Shown piece after piece: positions 9,185 to 18,322 of a stretch of DNA of 64,000 bases. The notes under the pieces were generated by a model. It ran no database searches, had not been told where the DNA came from, and was given only the letters and a program-made list of their open reading frames with translations. A program made the translations under genes and the position numbers. Numbering within the stretch: the stretch's first letter is position 1; the number at the start of each line of letters is the position of its first letter. The DNA comes from Clostridiales bacterium Firm_16 (GTDB lineage Bacteria > Bacillota > Clostridia > Saccharofermentanales > Saccharofermentanaceae), in contig LVAV01000028.1 of assembly GCA_001604185.1 (NCBI GenBank), forward strand, positions 299,154 through 363,153, in the 5' to 3' direction.

Positions 9185-10420
9185 TTACTCTCCGAAAATT
9201 CGGATCATGCCAAGGATCTCCGGAATGCTCTCAAGACCGATGGCGAGCTGAGCTTCGTTCATGTCGCCGTTCTTACCCAGGATAACAGCCTTCTCTCCTT
9301 CTGCTTCATAAACACAGGGCTGGCAGGAGATCTCCGGGAAAGCCTCGGAAACAGTATCGTCCGATACAGACTCAGGAAGTCTCAGCAGAACGGAAACAGA
9401 ATGCTTCTCGATGGGAAGCAGAACCGGTTCTTCCGATTCAAACCATTTAGAAGCCTGTGCATCCTTTGTCGGCATCTCGACGGCTTCCATCACGTCACCG
9501 ACTACCGCGGATGCAGTAGCGAGTTTGCCGGCGCCCTGGCCGTAGAACATAGCATCACCCAAAGCATTACCGGTCACCATAATGGCGTTGAAAACACCAT
9601 TTGCACAAGCCAGCGGATGGCTCTTGGAAACCAGATGAGGTGCAACATAGGCGAAAGCGCCGTCTTCCTTATTCTCGAAAACAGCCAGAAGCTTGATCGA
9701 AGCATTCATCTCACGGGCATATTCCATATCTACTGTTGTTATATCCGAAATACCGAGAGTAAAAAGGCTGCTCGGATCTACATAGGCTCCGTCCAATGCA
9801 ATTGTACTGAGGATAGAGATCTTTCTCTGGGCATCGATACCATCGATATCTGCAGAAGGATTAGCCTCGGCATATCCCTTGCTCTGGGCTTCAGAAAGAG
9901 CCGTTGCGAAGTCTGCGCCGCTTTCCGCCATCTGTGTCAGGATATAGTTGGTAGTACCATTTACAATACCAACGATACGCTCGATCTTATTGGCAGCCAG
10001 GCAATGTTTCAGCGGACGGATGATCGGGATACCACCACCGACAGACGCTTCAAAAATGTACTTGCAGTTGTGTTCACGAGCGATAGAAAGCAGCTCCACG
10101 CCATGTGTCGAAACCAGTTCCTTATTGGAAGTTACGACTGTTTTGCCGGCGGAAAGCGCCATTTTGGTATATTCGTATGCGATCCTTGCACCACCGATGG
10201 TCTCCACCACGATGCTGATCTCCGGATCTTCGAAGACTTCTTCTTTTTTAGTGGTCACCAGCGCGGCGAAAGGGCTGTCCGGGAATTCACGGATATCCAG
10301 GATCTTCTTGACCCGGACCTCTTCACCCAGTCTTGCAGCAATAGCCTTGCTGTTCATGTCGATCACTTCAGCCACACCGCATCCGACAACGCCAAATCCT
10401 AAGATTGCTATATTCTTCAT
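9185..10420 (-). CDS. hom: Homoserine dehydrogenase
   Basis: Reduces aspartate semialdehyde to homoserine with NAD(P)H in the threonine/methionine pathway. The Rossmann motif GFGVVGCGV opens the protein; NKELVSTHG, FEASVGGGIPII and NGTTNYILT are family signatures, and the catalytic-region Lys lies in DGIDAQRKI. A C-terminal ACT-like segment allows feedback control. I chose ATG 10420 (AGGGAG 8 bases upstream) over the GTG at 10429, which would overlap the previous gene. That gives 411 residues, a normal length. It is co-transcribed with the ACT-domain protein in front of it. A weak AT-rich hairpin (9163-9182) follows. Confidence 0.93.
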   Translation of the reverse strand: MKNIAILGFGVVGCGVAEVIDMNSKAIAARLGEEVRVKKILDIREFPDSPFAALVTTKKEEVFEDPEISIVVETIGGARIAYEYTKMALSAGKTVVTSNKELVSTHGVELLSIAREHNCKYIFEASVGGGIPIIRPLKHCLAANKIERIVGIVNGTTNYILTQMAESGADFATALSEAQSKGYAEANPSADIDGIDAQRKISILSTIALDGAYVDPSSLFTLGISDITTVDMEYAREMNASIKLLAVFENKEDGAFAYVAPHLVSKSHPLACANGVFNAIMVTGNALGDAMFYGQGAGKLATASAVVGDVMEAVEMPTKDAQASKWFESEEPVLLPIEKHSVSVLLRLPESVSDDTVSEAFPEISCQPCVYEAEGEKAVILGKNGDMNEAQLAIGLESIPEILGMIRIFGE

Positions 10421-10425
10421 CACTA

Positions 10426-10869
10426 TCACTCCCTAGCCATGATTCTACAAGAACGGACACCCGGAATCTTCTCGACTTCCCGGATCAGAACATCGATGGA
10501 ACTGGTCATGCGGTCGGTCTCCATAGACACCGAAACATCCGCCAGCCCATTGATCGGAATATTCTGGTTAATGGTGAGGATATTTCCCTTCACAAATGCA
10601 ATACACTGGATGATGCCGGCAAGGATCCCCGGGAAATTCTCCACCGCCACGATCAAGGTGACGATTTTTCCCTGACTGGTCTCATAAAACGGCATTACTG
10701 AATCCTTGTACTTGTAATAGGCACTACGGGAAAGAGATACCATCTTAACGGCTTCGTTGACCGAGACAGCCTTTCCGGAATTCAGAAGACGCTTCGCTTC
10801 CATTACCTTTACAAACACTTCAGGCAGCACATCTGCTTTGACAAGTAAATAATCGTTACTTTCAGACAT
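10426..10869 (-). CDS. ACT domain protein of the UPF0735/PheB family
   Basis: A 147-residue protein, exactly the usual UPF0735 length when started at ATG 10869 (GAGGT upstream). It has an N-terminal helix-turn-helix-like segment (SVNEAVKMVSLSRSAYYKYKD, positions about 40-60) and a C-terminal ACT domain (about 72-145: VTLIVAVENFPGILAGIIQ). ACT domains bind amino acids, and members of this family commonly sit in front of hom. It lies 5 bases before the homoserine dehydrogenase start and probably senses an amino acid for that pathway, either as a DNA-binding regulator or as an allosteric partner; this part is inference. Confidence 0.85.
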   Translation of the reverse strand: MSESNDYLLVKADVLPEVFVKVMEAKRLLNSGKAVSVNEAVKMVSLSRSAYYKYKDSVMPFYETSQGKIVTLIVAVENFPGILAGIIQCIAFVKGNILTINQNIPINGLADVSVSMETDRMTSSIDVLIREVEKIPGVRSCRIMARE

Positions 10870-10902
10870 TTCCGACCTCGAATATATTTCCGTTCTTGTT
10901 TT

Positions 10903-10929
10903 CAAGTGTTCACGTGCCGTGGACACTTG
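10903..10929 (-). promoter_or_regulatory. 12-bp hairpin/palindrome at the start of the hom transcript
   Basis: CAAGTGT pairs with ACACTTG (10903-10909, 10923-10929); an inner CACG pairs with CGTG, with one T/G pair between them and a 3-base loop. It lies just after the predicted transcription start of the hom operon and has no T-run, so an operator or a 5' stabilising hairpin is more likely than a terminator. Confidence 0.6.
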
Positions 10930-10941
10930 TACACGCAGGAA

Positions 10942-10970
10942 AGTATATCATTTTTGTTTCAAAATGGCAA
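10942..10970 (-). promoter_or_regulatory. Promoter of the ACT-hom operon
   Basis: On the minus strand TTGCCA (10970-10965), a 17-base spacer and TATACT (10947-10942). It overlaps the end of the upstream pyrophosphatase gene. Confidence 0.75.
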
Positions 10971-11538
10971 GCATAGAACGTAACGCTTTTCCACGATGGC
11001 TGATCGCATTCTTCTCTTCATCCGAGATCTCAGCTGTAGTCTTGCCGATCTCCGGTACGAAAAAGATCGGATCGTAACCGAAACCATTCTCTCCACGAGG
11101 CTCGGAAAGCAGCACACCATCGCACTGTTCCTGTACGACGAAATAAGAACCATCCGGTCTCACAACCGCGATAGCGCAGACAAAGTGGGCTGTCCACTGC
11201 TCTTTCGGAACATCCTTGAGCATTTCCCAGATCATGGCAAACTTCTCCGGGTAGGTAGAATCTACGCCACAGAAACGTGAGGAATAGATTCCCGGAGCAC
11301 CATCCAGTGCGTCGATGCAAAGGCCGGAATCATCCGCCATAACATAACCGCCCACCTGATCGTGGATGGCTTTGGCCTTAAGAAGCGCATTACCCTTGAA
11401 AGAATCTGCATCTTCCACCACATCTGTATGGATACCGATATTCTCCATGCCTACGATCTCGAACGGGAAATCAGCCAGGATCTCCTTGATCTCGTGGATC
11501 TTATCCTTATTCTTGCTCGCTACCAAAAAACGTTCCAT
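10948..11538 (-). CDS. rdgB: XTP/dITP (non-canonical purine NTP) pyrophosphatase
   Basis: Ham1/RdgB-family housecleaning enzyme that hydrolyses XTP and dITP to monophosphates, keeping damaged purines out of DNA and RNA. The 196-residue protein shows the N-terminal substrate loop (VASKNKDKIHEIKEIL), ADDSGLCIDALDGAPGIYSSRF, the GFGYDPIF motif and the C-terminal SHRGKALR, all diagnostic. The start has AAGGAGGAATT. It follows the RsmF-type gene by 9 bases and closes a probable argS-pepF-rsmF-rdgB operon. Confidence 0.95.
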   Translation of the reverse strand: MERFLVASKNKDKIHEIKEILADFPFEIVGMENIGIHTDVVEDADSFKGNALLKAKAIHDQVGGYVMADDSGLCIDALDGAPGIYSSRFCGVDSTYPEKFAMIWEMLKDVPKEQWTAHFVCAIAVVRPDGSYFVVQEQCDGVLLSEPRGENGFGYDPIFFVPEIGKTTAEISDEEKNAISHRGKALRSMLAILKQK

Positions 11539-11547
11539 AATTCCTCC

Positions 11548-12984
11548 TTATACCAGGCGCCAGGCCTTGGGGTATTGATTCTTCACAACTGCTCCCTGGA
11601 TCTTGCCAAATCCCAGAGGCAGGTCCTCACAAGCTACCGCAACGTATTCACCGTCATCCAGAATGGTCTGCTCTTCTTCAGTTAACATGATCGTCTCACA
11701 ACGAAGATAACGAAGGAGCCGCTCATCTTCCATCGATAACGACAGGAAGCGAGATGGCTTTATTCTTTTTCTATCTAATTCCAGCGCCAGAGCCTGAGAC
11801 GGAGTAAAGACTCTACCCTTTGCTGTCTCCTTGATCTCGCCTGGGAAATCTCCCATCTTCACGACCTTCAGCCCCTTGAAAAGCTCTTCCGCCAACGGCA
11901 TCAGGTGAACTTTGTCTTTATGCAGCACGAACTGCGTATTGATCTTATCCTGATAGCTTACTTTTGCTTCATCGGAAAGGAGTCCGTTCATGAAATCCCG
12001 GAAACACTCCTTCGCTTTCACGAAGGTAAACTGACCGCTCTGCGGGTTGGTACGTGTCTTTCGAATATCAGATGCACTGTCCTTGTCACCCTTCTTATGC
12101 AGATGGACACAGAAATGTCCTTCTCCCCGAGTCCGATGCGGCCAAATACGCATCATGCCGTCCGCATCATGTGACACACCGGAAAGCTCTCTATGGGACA
12201 CGATCTCATAATCCGGATGCTTAGAAAGGAAAGAACGGATCTGGTCTTCATTCTCCGCTTCGCCAAAAGTACAGGTGGAATAAACCAGATCCCCGCCCGG
12301 CATCAGCATCGCATCTGCGTACCCGAGAATCTCTTCCTGGATCGGCACGCAGGACGAAGGGCCGAACTTCTCCCAGCTCTTCGGCGCGAAAGGATCTCTT
12401 CGGAACATTCCTTCACCGGAACAAGGCGCATCGATTATGATACGATCGAAGAAGGATGTGAAATTCTTCACCATATTCTTGGGGTTCTCATTGACGATCA
12501 CGACATTTCCGCATCCGGCCCGCTCCAGATTCCGAAGCAGGGCACGGGCGCGATCCGCATTGATCTCATTTGCGACCAGCAGGCCCTCCCCTTTCAGATC
12601 TTCAGCGATACGGGTCGCTTTACCTCCCGGCGCCGCACACATATCCAGGACATATTCACCCGGCTTCGTTCCCAGCACAGAGGCCGGCAACATGGCGGAA
12701 GGCTCCTGAATATAGTATGCTCCGGCATGGTAATACGGCTCTTTACCCAGCGAAACATCCGGAGTATAGAATCCTCCGTCACACCAGGACACCGGATCCG
12801 GCGAAAATCCCATTTTCTCTGTCTTGGAATCATAATCGGAAACGTCCACTTTCAGACGGTTCCAGCGGATGCCGTGCATAGGCTCCTTCTCATAGGAAGA
12901 CCAGAAATCCTGCTCTTCCGAGGCGAGTCCTTTTGCCTCAAAAAAGGCGTGCATGCGATTTTGAAATTCTTCCGGCAGCTTCAT
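11548..12984 (-). CDS. rsmF: RsmF/NOL1-NOP2-sun family RNA m5C methyltransferase
   Basis: A 478-residue SAM-dependent methyltransferase for 5-methylcytosine in rRNA. It shows the SAM loop DMCAAPGGKATRIAE, the motif IV catalytic PCSGEGMFRRDP and motif VI YSTCTFGEAENEDQ with the second catalytic Cys. The C-terminal region (about 300-478) carries the RsmF-type extension ending in a PUA-like fold (LPLGFGKIQGAVVKNQYPKAW). Bacillus and Clostridium homologues act on 16S rRNA; the exact position is not readable here. ATG 12984 overlaps the stop of the peptidase gene as ATGA, implying coupled translation. Confidence 0.9.
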   Translation of the reverse strand: MKLPEEFQNRMHAFFEAKGLASEEQDFWSSYEKEPMHGIRWNRLKVDVSDYDSKTEKMGFSPDPVSWCDGGFYTPDVSLGKEPYYHAGAYYIQEPSAMLPASVLGTKPGEYVLDMCAAPGGKATRIAEDLKGEGLLVANEINADRARALLRNLERAGCGNVVIVNENPKNMVKNFTSFFDRIIIDAPCSGEGMFRRDPFAPKSWEKFGPSSCVPIQEEILGYADAMLMPGGDLVYSTCTFGEAENEDQIRSFLSKHPDYEIVSHRELSGVSHDADGMMRIWPHRTRGEGHFCVHLHKKGDKDSASDIRKTRTNPQSGQFTFVKAKECFRDFMNGLLSDEAKVSYQDKINTQFVLHKDKVHLMPLAEELFKGLKVVKMGDFPGEIKETAKGRVFTPSQALALELDRKRIKPSRFLSLSMEDERLLRYLRCETIMLTEEEQTILDDGEYVAVACEDLPLGFGKIQGAVVKNQYPKAWRLV

Positions 12985-14684
12985 AGATTCAAAAAGTCAC
13001 AGACCTGGTACGCGATCTTCTTCATGACATCCAGAGAGAAAGGCGACTCCAGTCCTGCATCCTCCACCAGTTCGATCAGTGTCTTTGTACCACCTTCGGC
13101 ACAGAGATGATCGTAGATCGTCATGGCTTTCTTCCGGTTCTTCCGGGAGATATCCCAGATCTGCAGTGCACAGACCTGCGCCAGACAATAATCGATATAG
13201 TAGAACGGAGAAGTAAAGATATGCTCTTTCTTCATCCAGGCACCACCGTTATTCAAGAACTCATCCCCGTCATAATCTACGTCCGGCTGATACTTCTTCT
13301 CCAGTTCACGCCAGGCCGCATGTCTTTCTTCCGGCGTCATGTCCGGATTCTTGTAGACCACATGCTGGTATTCATCCACCAGACAGCCGTAAGGCAGGAA
13401 CAGCAAGGCCAGTGTCATGTGCTGCTCACGATAGGCATCTGCACTTTCCTTGAAGAACATCTCCATGAAAGGATAACTGAGATACTCCATGGCCGTGGAA
13501 TGGATCTCGCAGGCTTCCAGCGTCGGTGACAGACACTCGATAAACTGAGACGAGTCGATACTGCGAAGTGCCGCATAAGCATGACCGGACTCATGTACCA
13601 GCGTAGCCACATCATCCGATGTGCTGTTGGCATTCATCAGAACGAAAGGAATACCATAATCCAGAAGTGACGCACAGTAACCGCCGGTAGCTTTATTCTG
13701 ACGGGAGAAAAGATCCATAAAATCGTGTTCTCCCAGTACTTCGAAGAAACTCGGACGCTTCTCGAACATCTCGCCGAACATCTTCGCACCTGTAGAGAAA
13801 TACTCACTCGGCGGAATGACCGGCACCGGATTTCCATGTACGAAAAGACACGGAAGATCGTAATAGTAGAGTTTCTCCACACCCAGGCGGTTCTTCTGAA
13901 GTCTTCTGATCTCAGATGTGATCGGAACAATATACTTCACAACATTATTTCGGAATTCAGCCACCATCTCTTCGTTATAGTCATAACGCTCCATGCGCTT
14001 ATAACCCAGTTCAACGAAGTTAGAAAAGCCAAGTTTCTTCGCGATCTCCGTACGAAGCCGCACCATATCCGCATAGATCTGATCGAACTTCGGTTTCTGC
14101 GCATTATAGTAGTCAGAGACCGCTCTCTGGGCCTTCTTACGCTCAATTCTATCCGTGGATTCCATATATGGATTCATGGTAGAAAGGGTATTGTGCTTAC
14201 CCTTAAACATAATATCTGCTTCGGATACGATCTGACTGTATTCATTCTCCAGGGCACTCTCGTCAGCAAGAAGATCCAGCACTTCGCTATTTACAATATC
14301 TCTCTGATTCCGGATCTTTCTGAAGATCATGGAACCGAAGCGTTCTTCCAACTGCGGTCGGATCTCAGAATGAAGAAGTGCCGCGTACACACTGGCTGAA
14401 AGGTCTGAAACCACAGGATAATTCTCATCGAAGAAATCCATCTCAACGTTAAAGAATTCATCGGAAGTATCCAGGTCATGACGGATCATGCAGATTGTGA
14501 AGGCCGTATCAAAAGCACTCATTTCTCTTTGAAACTGCATGATCGCCGCCTCCACCGCTTCCGGATCCCGGGCCGCCATCAGTTTCAGTCTCGTGCTCAT
14601 GGCACACTCGCGGAAGTTCTCAATGGAGGGTCGCTTATACTCGATCTCCGAAAACTTCGGCATCTTCATCTTCTCATCTGACAT
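12981..14684 (-). CDS. M3 family oligoendopeptidase (PepF type)
   Basis: A zinc metallopeptidase of 567 residues that cleaves short peptides in the cytoplasm. The active site is VHESGHAYA (HExxH) with the downstream glutamate in LSPTLEACEIHSTAME. The segment IPFVLMNANSTSDDVATLVHE before it is typical of the M3B group. The length is normal. There is no signal peptide. It sits between argS and the RsmF-type gene and shares a 4-base overlap with the latter. Confidence 0.93.
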   Translation of the reverse strand: MSDEKMKMPKFSEIEYKRPSIENFRECAMSTRLKLMAARDPEAVEAAIMQFQREMSAFDTAFTICMIRHDLDTSDEFFNVEMDFFDENYPVVSDLSASVYAALLHSEIRPQLEERFGSMIFRKIRNQRDIVNSEVLDLLADESALENEYSQIVSEADIMFKGKHNTLSTMNPYMESTDRIERKKAQRAVSDYYNAQKPKFDQIYADMVRLRTEIAKKLGFSNFVELGYKRMERYDYNEEMVAEFRNNVVKYIVPITSEIRRLQKNRLGVEKLYYYDLPCLFVHGNPVPVIPPSEYFSTGAKMFGEMFEKRPSFFEVLGEHDFMDLFSRQNKATGGYCASLLDYGIPFVLMNANSTSDDVATLVHESGHAYAALRSIDSSQFIECLSPTLEACEIHSTAMEYLSYPFMEMFFKESADAYREQHMTLALLFLPYGCLVDEYQHVVYKNPDMTPEERHAAWRELEKKYQPDVDYDGDEFLNNGGAWMKKEHIFTSPFYYIDYCLAQVCALQIWDISRKNRKKAMTIYDHLCAEGGTKTLIELVEDAGLESPFSLDVMKKIAYQVCDFLNL

Positions 14685-14726
14685 GATTCCACCTCGATCA
14701 ATATCTCTTCTTATTCAAAAGAACTC

Positions 14727-16460
14727 TTACATCTGATCCACTACGGAGATACCGAGCAAGTATGTTCCAAGCTCGATGCTGTCGCATACAGACTGGCAGA
14801 GAGCCAGACGTGCACGCTTCTGCTCTTCATCGTCTCCGGAAAGGATAGAACAGTTATTATAGAAACGATTATATGCACGAGCGATCTGACTGACCTGACG
14901 GGACAGCATGAAGGGCTCGTTACTGGCCGCCGCTTTTCTGATGGCATCCGGAAGATCCGCGATCATCTTCACGCAGGCGAATTCCTCATCGCCGGAAAGC
15001 TTGGAAAGCAGTTCACTGCCGGCTTCTGCAGGAACAAATCCCTGCTCTGCGGCTTTGCGCAGGATGGACTTGGTTCTCGCATAGGTATAGATCAGGTATG
15101 GAGCTGTATCGCCCTCGAAGTCCAGCATCGTATCCCAGGAGAAGATGATATCTCTTTCTCGTCCGGCCTTCACATATGTATAGATCACGGCACCCAGACC
15201 GACTTTCTCGGCGATCTCACGGAGCTGATCATCAGACATGCCGGAATTACGGGTCTCAGCGTTCGCCTTAATGATCTCGTAGGTCTTCGCGACACTCTCA
15301 TTGAGCAGGTCTTCCAGAGTTACGATATTACCCTCACGGGTACTGAACTTCATGTTCTGGAACTTCACAAGACCAAATCCCACATGTACGCAGTCCTTGG
15401 CGAAAGGCATGCCTGCCTTCTCAAGAACGGCAAAAACCTGCTGGAAATGCAGGGCCTGCGGAAGTCCGACCACATAGATATTCTTATCGAAGTGATAATT
15501 ATCGTAACGGTATTTCGCTGCAGCCAGGTCACGGGAAGCATAGATCGTCGTTCCGTCCGACTTCAGGATGATGCAGGGCGGAAGCTTCTTATCGTCCAGT
15601 TTTACGACCTGTGCGCCTTCACTCTCTTCGAGAAGGCCCTTCTCCCGCAACATATCAACAATACCCGGAATCAGAGAACTATAGTAGCTTTCACCGTTAT
15701 AGTTATCGAAGGTCACGCCCATTCTCTCATAGAGGACATTGAATTCTTTTAAAGACAGATCACGGAAACGTGTCCATAATGCCACTTCTTCTTCGCAGCC
15801 GTCCTCCAGTTTCTTGAAGTTCTCTCTGGCAGAAGTCGTCAGTTCCGGATCGTTCTTCTCTTCTTCATGGAACTTTACATAGATTCGCAGAAGCTCAGTG
15901 ATCGGAGCTTTCTCCAGGGCTTCCTCATCTCCCCAGAGACGGAAAGCAGTGATCAGTTTACCGAACTGGGTACCATAATCACCCAGATGGTTCATACGGA
16001 CAACTTTGTAGCCCAGTTTCTCATATATACGGGAAAGAGAATGACCAAGGATCGTCGTGAAAGCATGTCCGACATGGAAAGGCTTAGCGATATTCGGAGA
16101 AGAAAACTCGACAACTACTGTTTTGCCGGCGCCATCCTCGGCTTTACCGAAATCCAGGCCTTCCTTCAAAACCTGACTGATCACTTCCTTAGCGAAAGCA
16201 CCACGGTCAACGAAGAAATTCAGGTAAGGTCCTTTTGCCTCAACACGGGAAAGCCAGTCAGCCTTCAGTTCCTCGCTTGCAGCGAGCTCCGAAGCGATCA
16301 TGTTCGGGGCTTTATGCATCGTCTTTGCCAGTGCAAAGCACGGAAATGCAAAATCTCCCATATCTTCTTGTGGAGGGATCTCGATTAGACGATTTACTGT
16401 CTCCAGATCCAACCCGGCTATCCCGGAAACCTTCTCAGCCACTGCTTTCTTAAAATCCAT
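14727..16460 (-). CDS. argS: Arginyl-tRNA synthetase
   Basis: Class I synthetase, 577 residues. An N-terminal Arg_S additional domain (about 1-95) is followed by the catalytic core with the HIGH motif as HVGH (within SSPNIAKPFHVGHAF). The KMSKS position is replaced by MKFSTREGNIVTLEDL, as usual in ArgRS. The C-terminal DALR anticodon-binding domain (about 455-577) ends in YLLGISVVDQM. ATG 16460 is preceded by TAGGAGAAC. The divergent 130-base gap to the MraY-like gene holds overlapping AT-rich promoter candidates but none I can assign firmly. Confidence 0.96.
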   Translation of the reverse strand: MDFKKAVAEKVSGIAGLDLETVNRLIEIPPQEDMGDFAFPCFALAKTMHKAPNMIASELAASEELKADWLSRVEAKGPYLNFFVDRGAFAKEVISQVLKEGLDFGKAEDGAGKTVVVEFSSPNIAKPFHVGHAFTTILGHSLSRIYEKLGYKVVRMNHLGDYGTQFGKLITAFRLWGDEEALEKAPITELLRIYVKFHEEEKNDPELTTSARENFKKLEDGCEEEVALWTRFRDLSLKEFNVLYERMGVTFDNYNGESYYSSLIPGIVDMLREKGLLEESEGAQVVKLDDKKLPPCIILKSDGTTIYASRDLAAAKYRYDNYHFDKNIYVVGLPQALHFQQVFAVLEKAGMPFAKDCVHVGFGLVKFQNMKFSTREGNIVTLEDLLNESVAKTYEIIKANAETRNSGMSDDQLREIAEKVGLGAVIYTYVKAGRERDIIFSWDTMLDFEGDTAPYLIYTYARTKSILRKAAEQGFVPAEAGSELLSKLSGDEEFACVKMIADLPDAIRKAAASNEPFMLSRQVSQIARAYNRFYNNCSILSGDDEEQKRARLALCQSVCDSIELGTYLLGISVVDQM

Positions 16461-16588
16461 GATTGTTCTCCTATCTCAATCTCTTTTCTTTTAAATGACA
16501 TTCGTCCGTATATTATACTATATAATTGCATTTTGTGATAATATAGGTTTTGCTTTATGGGAGTTCATTTAGTGGAGGGGGAAACACA

Positions 16589-17551
16589 TTGTTCGCATAT
16601 TTGATTCCATCGAAGTACTGGATCCTGATCGGACCTTTATTTACGCTGGTTTTAACATATATCACTCTGCGCAGACAGAGTAAGAATCTTCCGACCGACG
16701 GTGGAAGACTGAATACAGTAGACGGAGCTGTAGCAAAAGGAAAGCCTACCTCTGCCGGAATTATCTTTATCTGCTGTATGTTCGTCGGCATCGGTCTTTT
16801 CACTGAGATTACCTGGAAATATGCATTGATGTATCTTTGCGCCCTGGTTGCCGCTGTTTTCGGCTTCTTAGATGACAAGAAGCCTTGGAAAGCCATGACC
16901 AAAGCCGTTACAGACATTTTTGTAGCTCTGGGCTCAGCCACGCTTGCGGCATTTCTTTTCCCTCGTACTGTATCGATCTTCAGTCTCGGAATCACCTTTA
17001 CAGTCCCGATTCCGATATATATCTTCCTGGCGGCCTGTCTCGTCTGGGGCTCGATCAACGTAATCAACGCAACTGACGGTGTTGACGGTCTCAGCGGAAG
17101 TCTTTCCATGATCTCCACCGCCACATTCTTCCTTATGACTGTTATCTGTGGAATGAGTTCCATGATGAACAACGTCATGATCTATCTGGCCGTTGTGCTC
17201 GGTGTCTATCTGTGGTTCAACTGTAATCCGAGTGTACTCCTGATGGGAGATTCCGGGTCCCAGGCCATCGGCGTACTCCTTGCATTCTTTGCACTGGCTA
17301 CTGCGAACCCCTTCTCCTATCTCATTATCTGCCTGCCGCAGATCCTGGATGGCGGTTCTTCCTTATTCAAGCTAGGTGTCTGCAGACTGACCAAGAAGAG
17401 CTTCATGAAGAGCATCCGTACTCCACTCCACGATCACTGCCGCAAGAACTGGGACTGGGCGATACAGAAAGTCACGGAGCGCTTCGTACTTCTTCATCTG
17501 GCCATCTCCATCACATACCTGATTTTCCTGATTCTGCGCACAAAAATGTGA
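16589..17551 (+). CDS. mraY: MraY-type phospho-N-acetylmuramoyl-pentapeptide transferase
   Basis: A polytopic membrane enzyme of glycosyltransferase family 4 (about 10 helices) that transfers phospho-MurNAc-pentapeptide to undecaprenyl phosphate in peptidoglycan synthesis. Visible motifs are KPTSAGII, FGFLDDKK, NATDGVDGLSGS and MGDSGSQAIG; near the end TPLHDHCRK matches the MraY PLHHHFE signature, favouring MraY over WecA/TagO. A TTG at 16550 also opens the frame, but GGAGG at 16574-16578 points to TTG 16589, giving 320 residues as usual for MraY. It lies outside a dcw-type cluster, so it may be a second copy. Confidence 0.8.
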   Translation: MFAYLIPSKYWILIGPLFTLVLTYITLRRQSKNLPTDGGRLNTVDGAVAKGKPTSAGIIFICCMFVGIGLFTEITWKYALMYLCALVAAVFGFLDDKKPWKAMTKAVTDIFVALGSATLAAFLFPRTVSIFSLGITFTVPIPIYIFLAACLVWGSINVINATDGVDGLSGSLSMISTATFFLMTVICGMSSMMNNVMIYLAVVLGVYLWFNCNPSVLLMGDSGSQAIGVLLAFFALATANPFSYLIICLPQILDGGSSLFKLGVCRLTKKSFMKSIRTPLHDHCRKNWDWAIQKVTERFVLLHLAISITYLIFLILRTKM

Positions 17552-17576
17552 TCCGAACAAACTGTCCGGATCACAT
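17546..17576. terminator. Bidirectional terminator
   Basis: ATGTGATCCG and CGGATCACAT form a perfect 10-bp stem that includes the stop codon of the MraY-like gene. The minus-strand reading continues into TTTTT, and on plus a T-rich run follows 10 bases later. Confidence 0.75.
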
Positions 17577-17608
17577 GTATCTTACATTTTTGTTTTTCAC
17601 CTGATGGA

Positions 17609-18322
17609 TCAGAAATCCAGGTCATCTACCGACTCAGATGTATCATCAAGGAATTCCATCTCATCCTGATAATCATCCTGCAGAATCGTCTCCTTGAACT
17701 CTTTCTTCTCAGCCGGAGCTTTCTTGACCTGCTTTGCACGCTCATCGAAAGGATTCTCAGCCACTTCAGATACATCATATGTCTTCTCGGCGACTGTCTC
17801 ATCCTGTTCCGGAAGGATCGGAGGCATCTGATAATTCTCAAGATCATGGAAAGCCGCTTCTTCAGCAAGGGAACGTCTCTCATTCTCCTCCGCCAGGGTT
17901 CTTGCCGCTTCAGCTTCTGCTCTTGCCTTCGCAACTTTCTCAAATGCACGAGCCTTCGCAGCATCTTCTTCAGCTTTCTGCTTTGCATTCTCTTCATCGA
18001 TACGCTTCTGTGCCATCTTCTCACGTTCCTGACAGAGACGACGCAACTCAGCCGCACGGGCGAGTTCCTTCTCCTTGGCACGCTTGATCTCTGCATCAGC
18101 AATCTCAATTCCGAGTTTCTGAAGTTCAAGCTGTTCTTTGGAAAGATTTGCGGTCTTGGTGATCTCCTTAATGTCCTTCTTTTCCGAAGGTTTCTCACTG
18201 ATCAGGATCTTCTTCTCAGTAGGTGTGGAGAAATCAGACGCAGCCTCAATGATCTCCTCCAAGTTCGGTAACTTGACGGATGAGGTAAATTGATACTTCT
18301 TTTGTCTAACTAGTTCGCTCAT
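17609..18322 (-). CDS. Charged coiled-coil protein of the kinase-VWA-phosphatase operon
   Basis: A 237-residue soluble protein I cannot assign to a family. Residues about 70-180 are a long Ala/Glu/Lys/Arg-rich coiled coil. The N-terminal SELVRQKKYQFTSSV segment and several Ser/Thr-rich stretches (FSTPTEKK) could be phosphorylation sites, and the C-terminus is strongly acidic (DDYQDEMEFLDD). I chose ATG 18322, which overlaps the phosphatase stop as ATGA. As last gene of the operon it could be the substrate or adaptor of the kinase/phosphatase pair; that is inference only. Confidence 0.75.
   Translation of the reverse strand: MSELVRQKKYQFTSSVKLPNLEEIIEAASDFSTPTEKKILISEKPSEKKDIKEITKTANLSKEQLELQKLGIEIADAEIKRAKEKELARAAELRRLCQEREKMAQKRIDEENAKQKAEEDAAKARAFEKVAKARAEAEAARTLAEENERRSLAEEAAFHDLENYQMPPILPEQDETVAEKTYDVSEVAENPFDERAKQVKKAPAEKKEFKETILQDDYQDEMEFLDDTSESVDDLDF

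Noticed and set aside
9176..10402. Long plus-strand frame opposite hom
   Set aside because: Shadow of homoserine dehydrogenase, whose motifs are unambiguous.
10903..10929. Terminator of the pyrophosphatase operon
   Set aside because: Strong stem but no T-run after it, and it lies downstream of a promoter.
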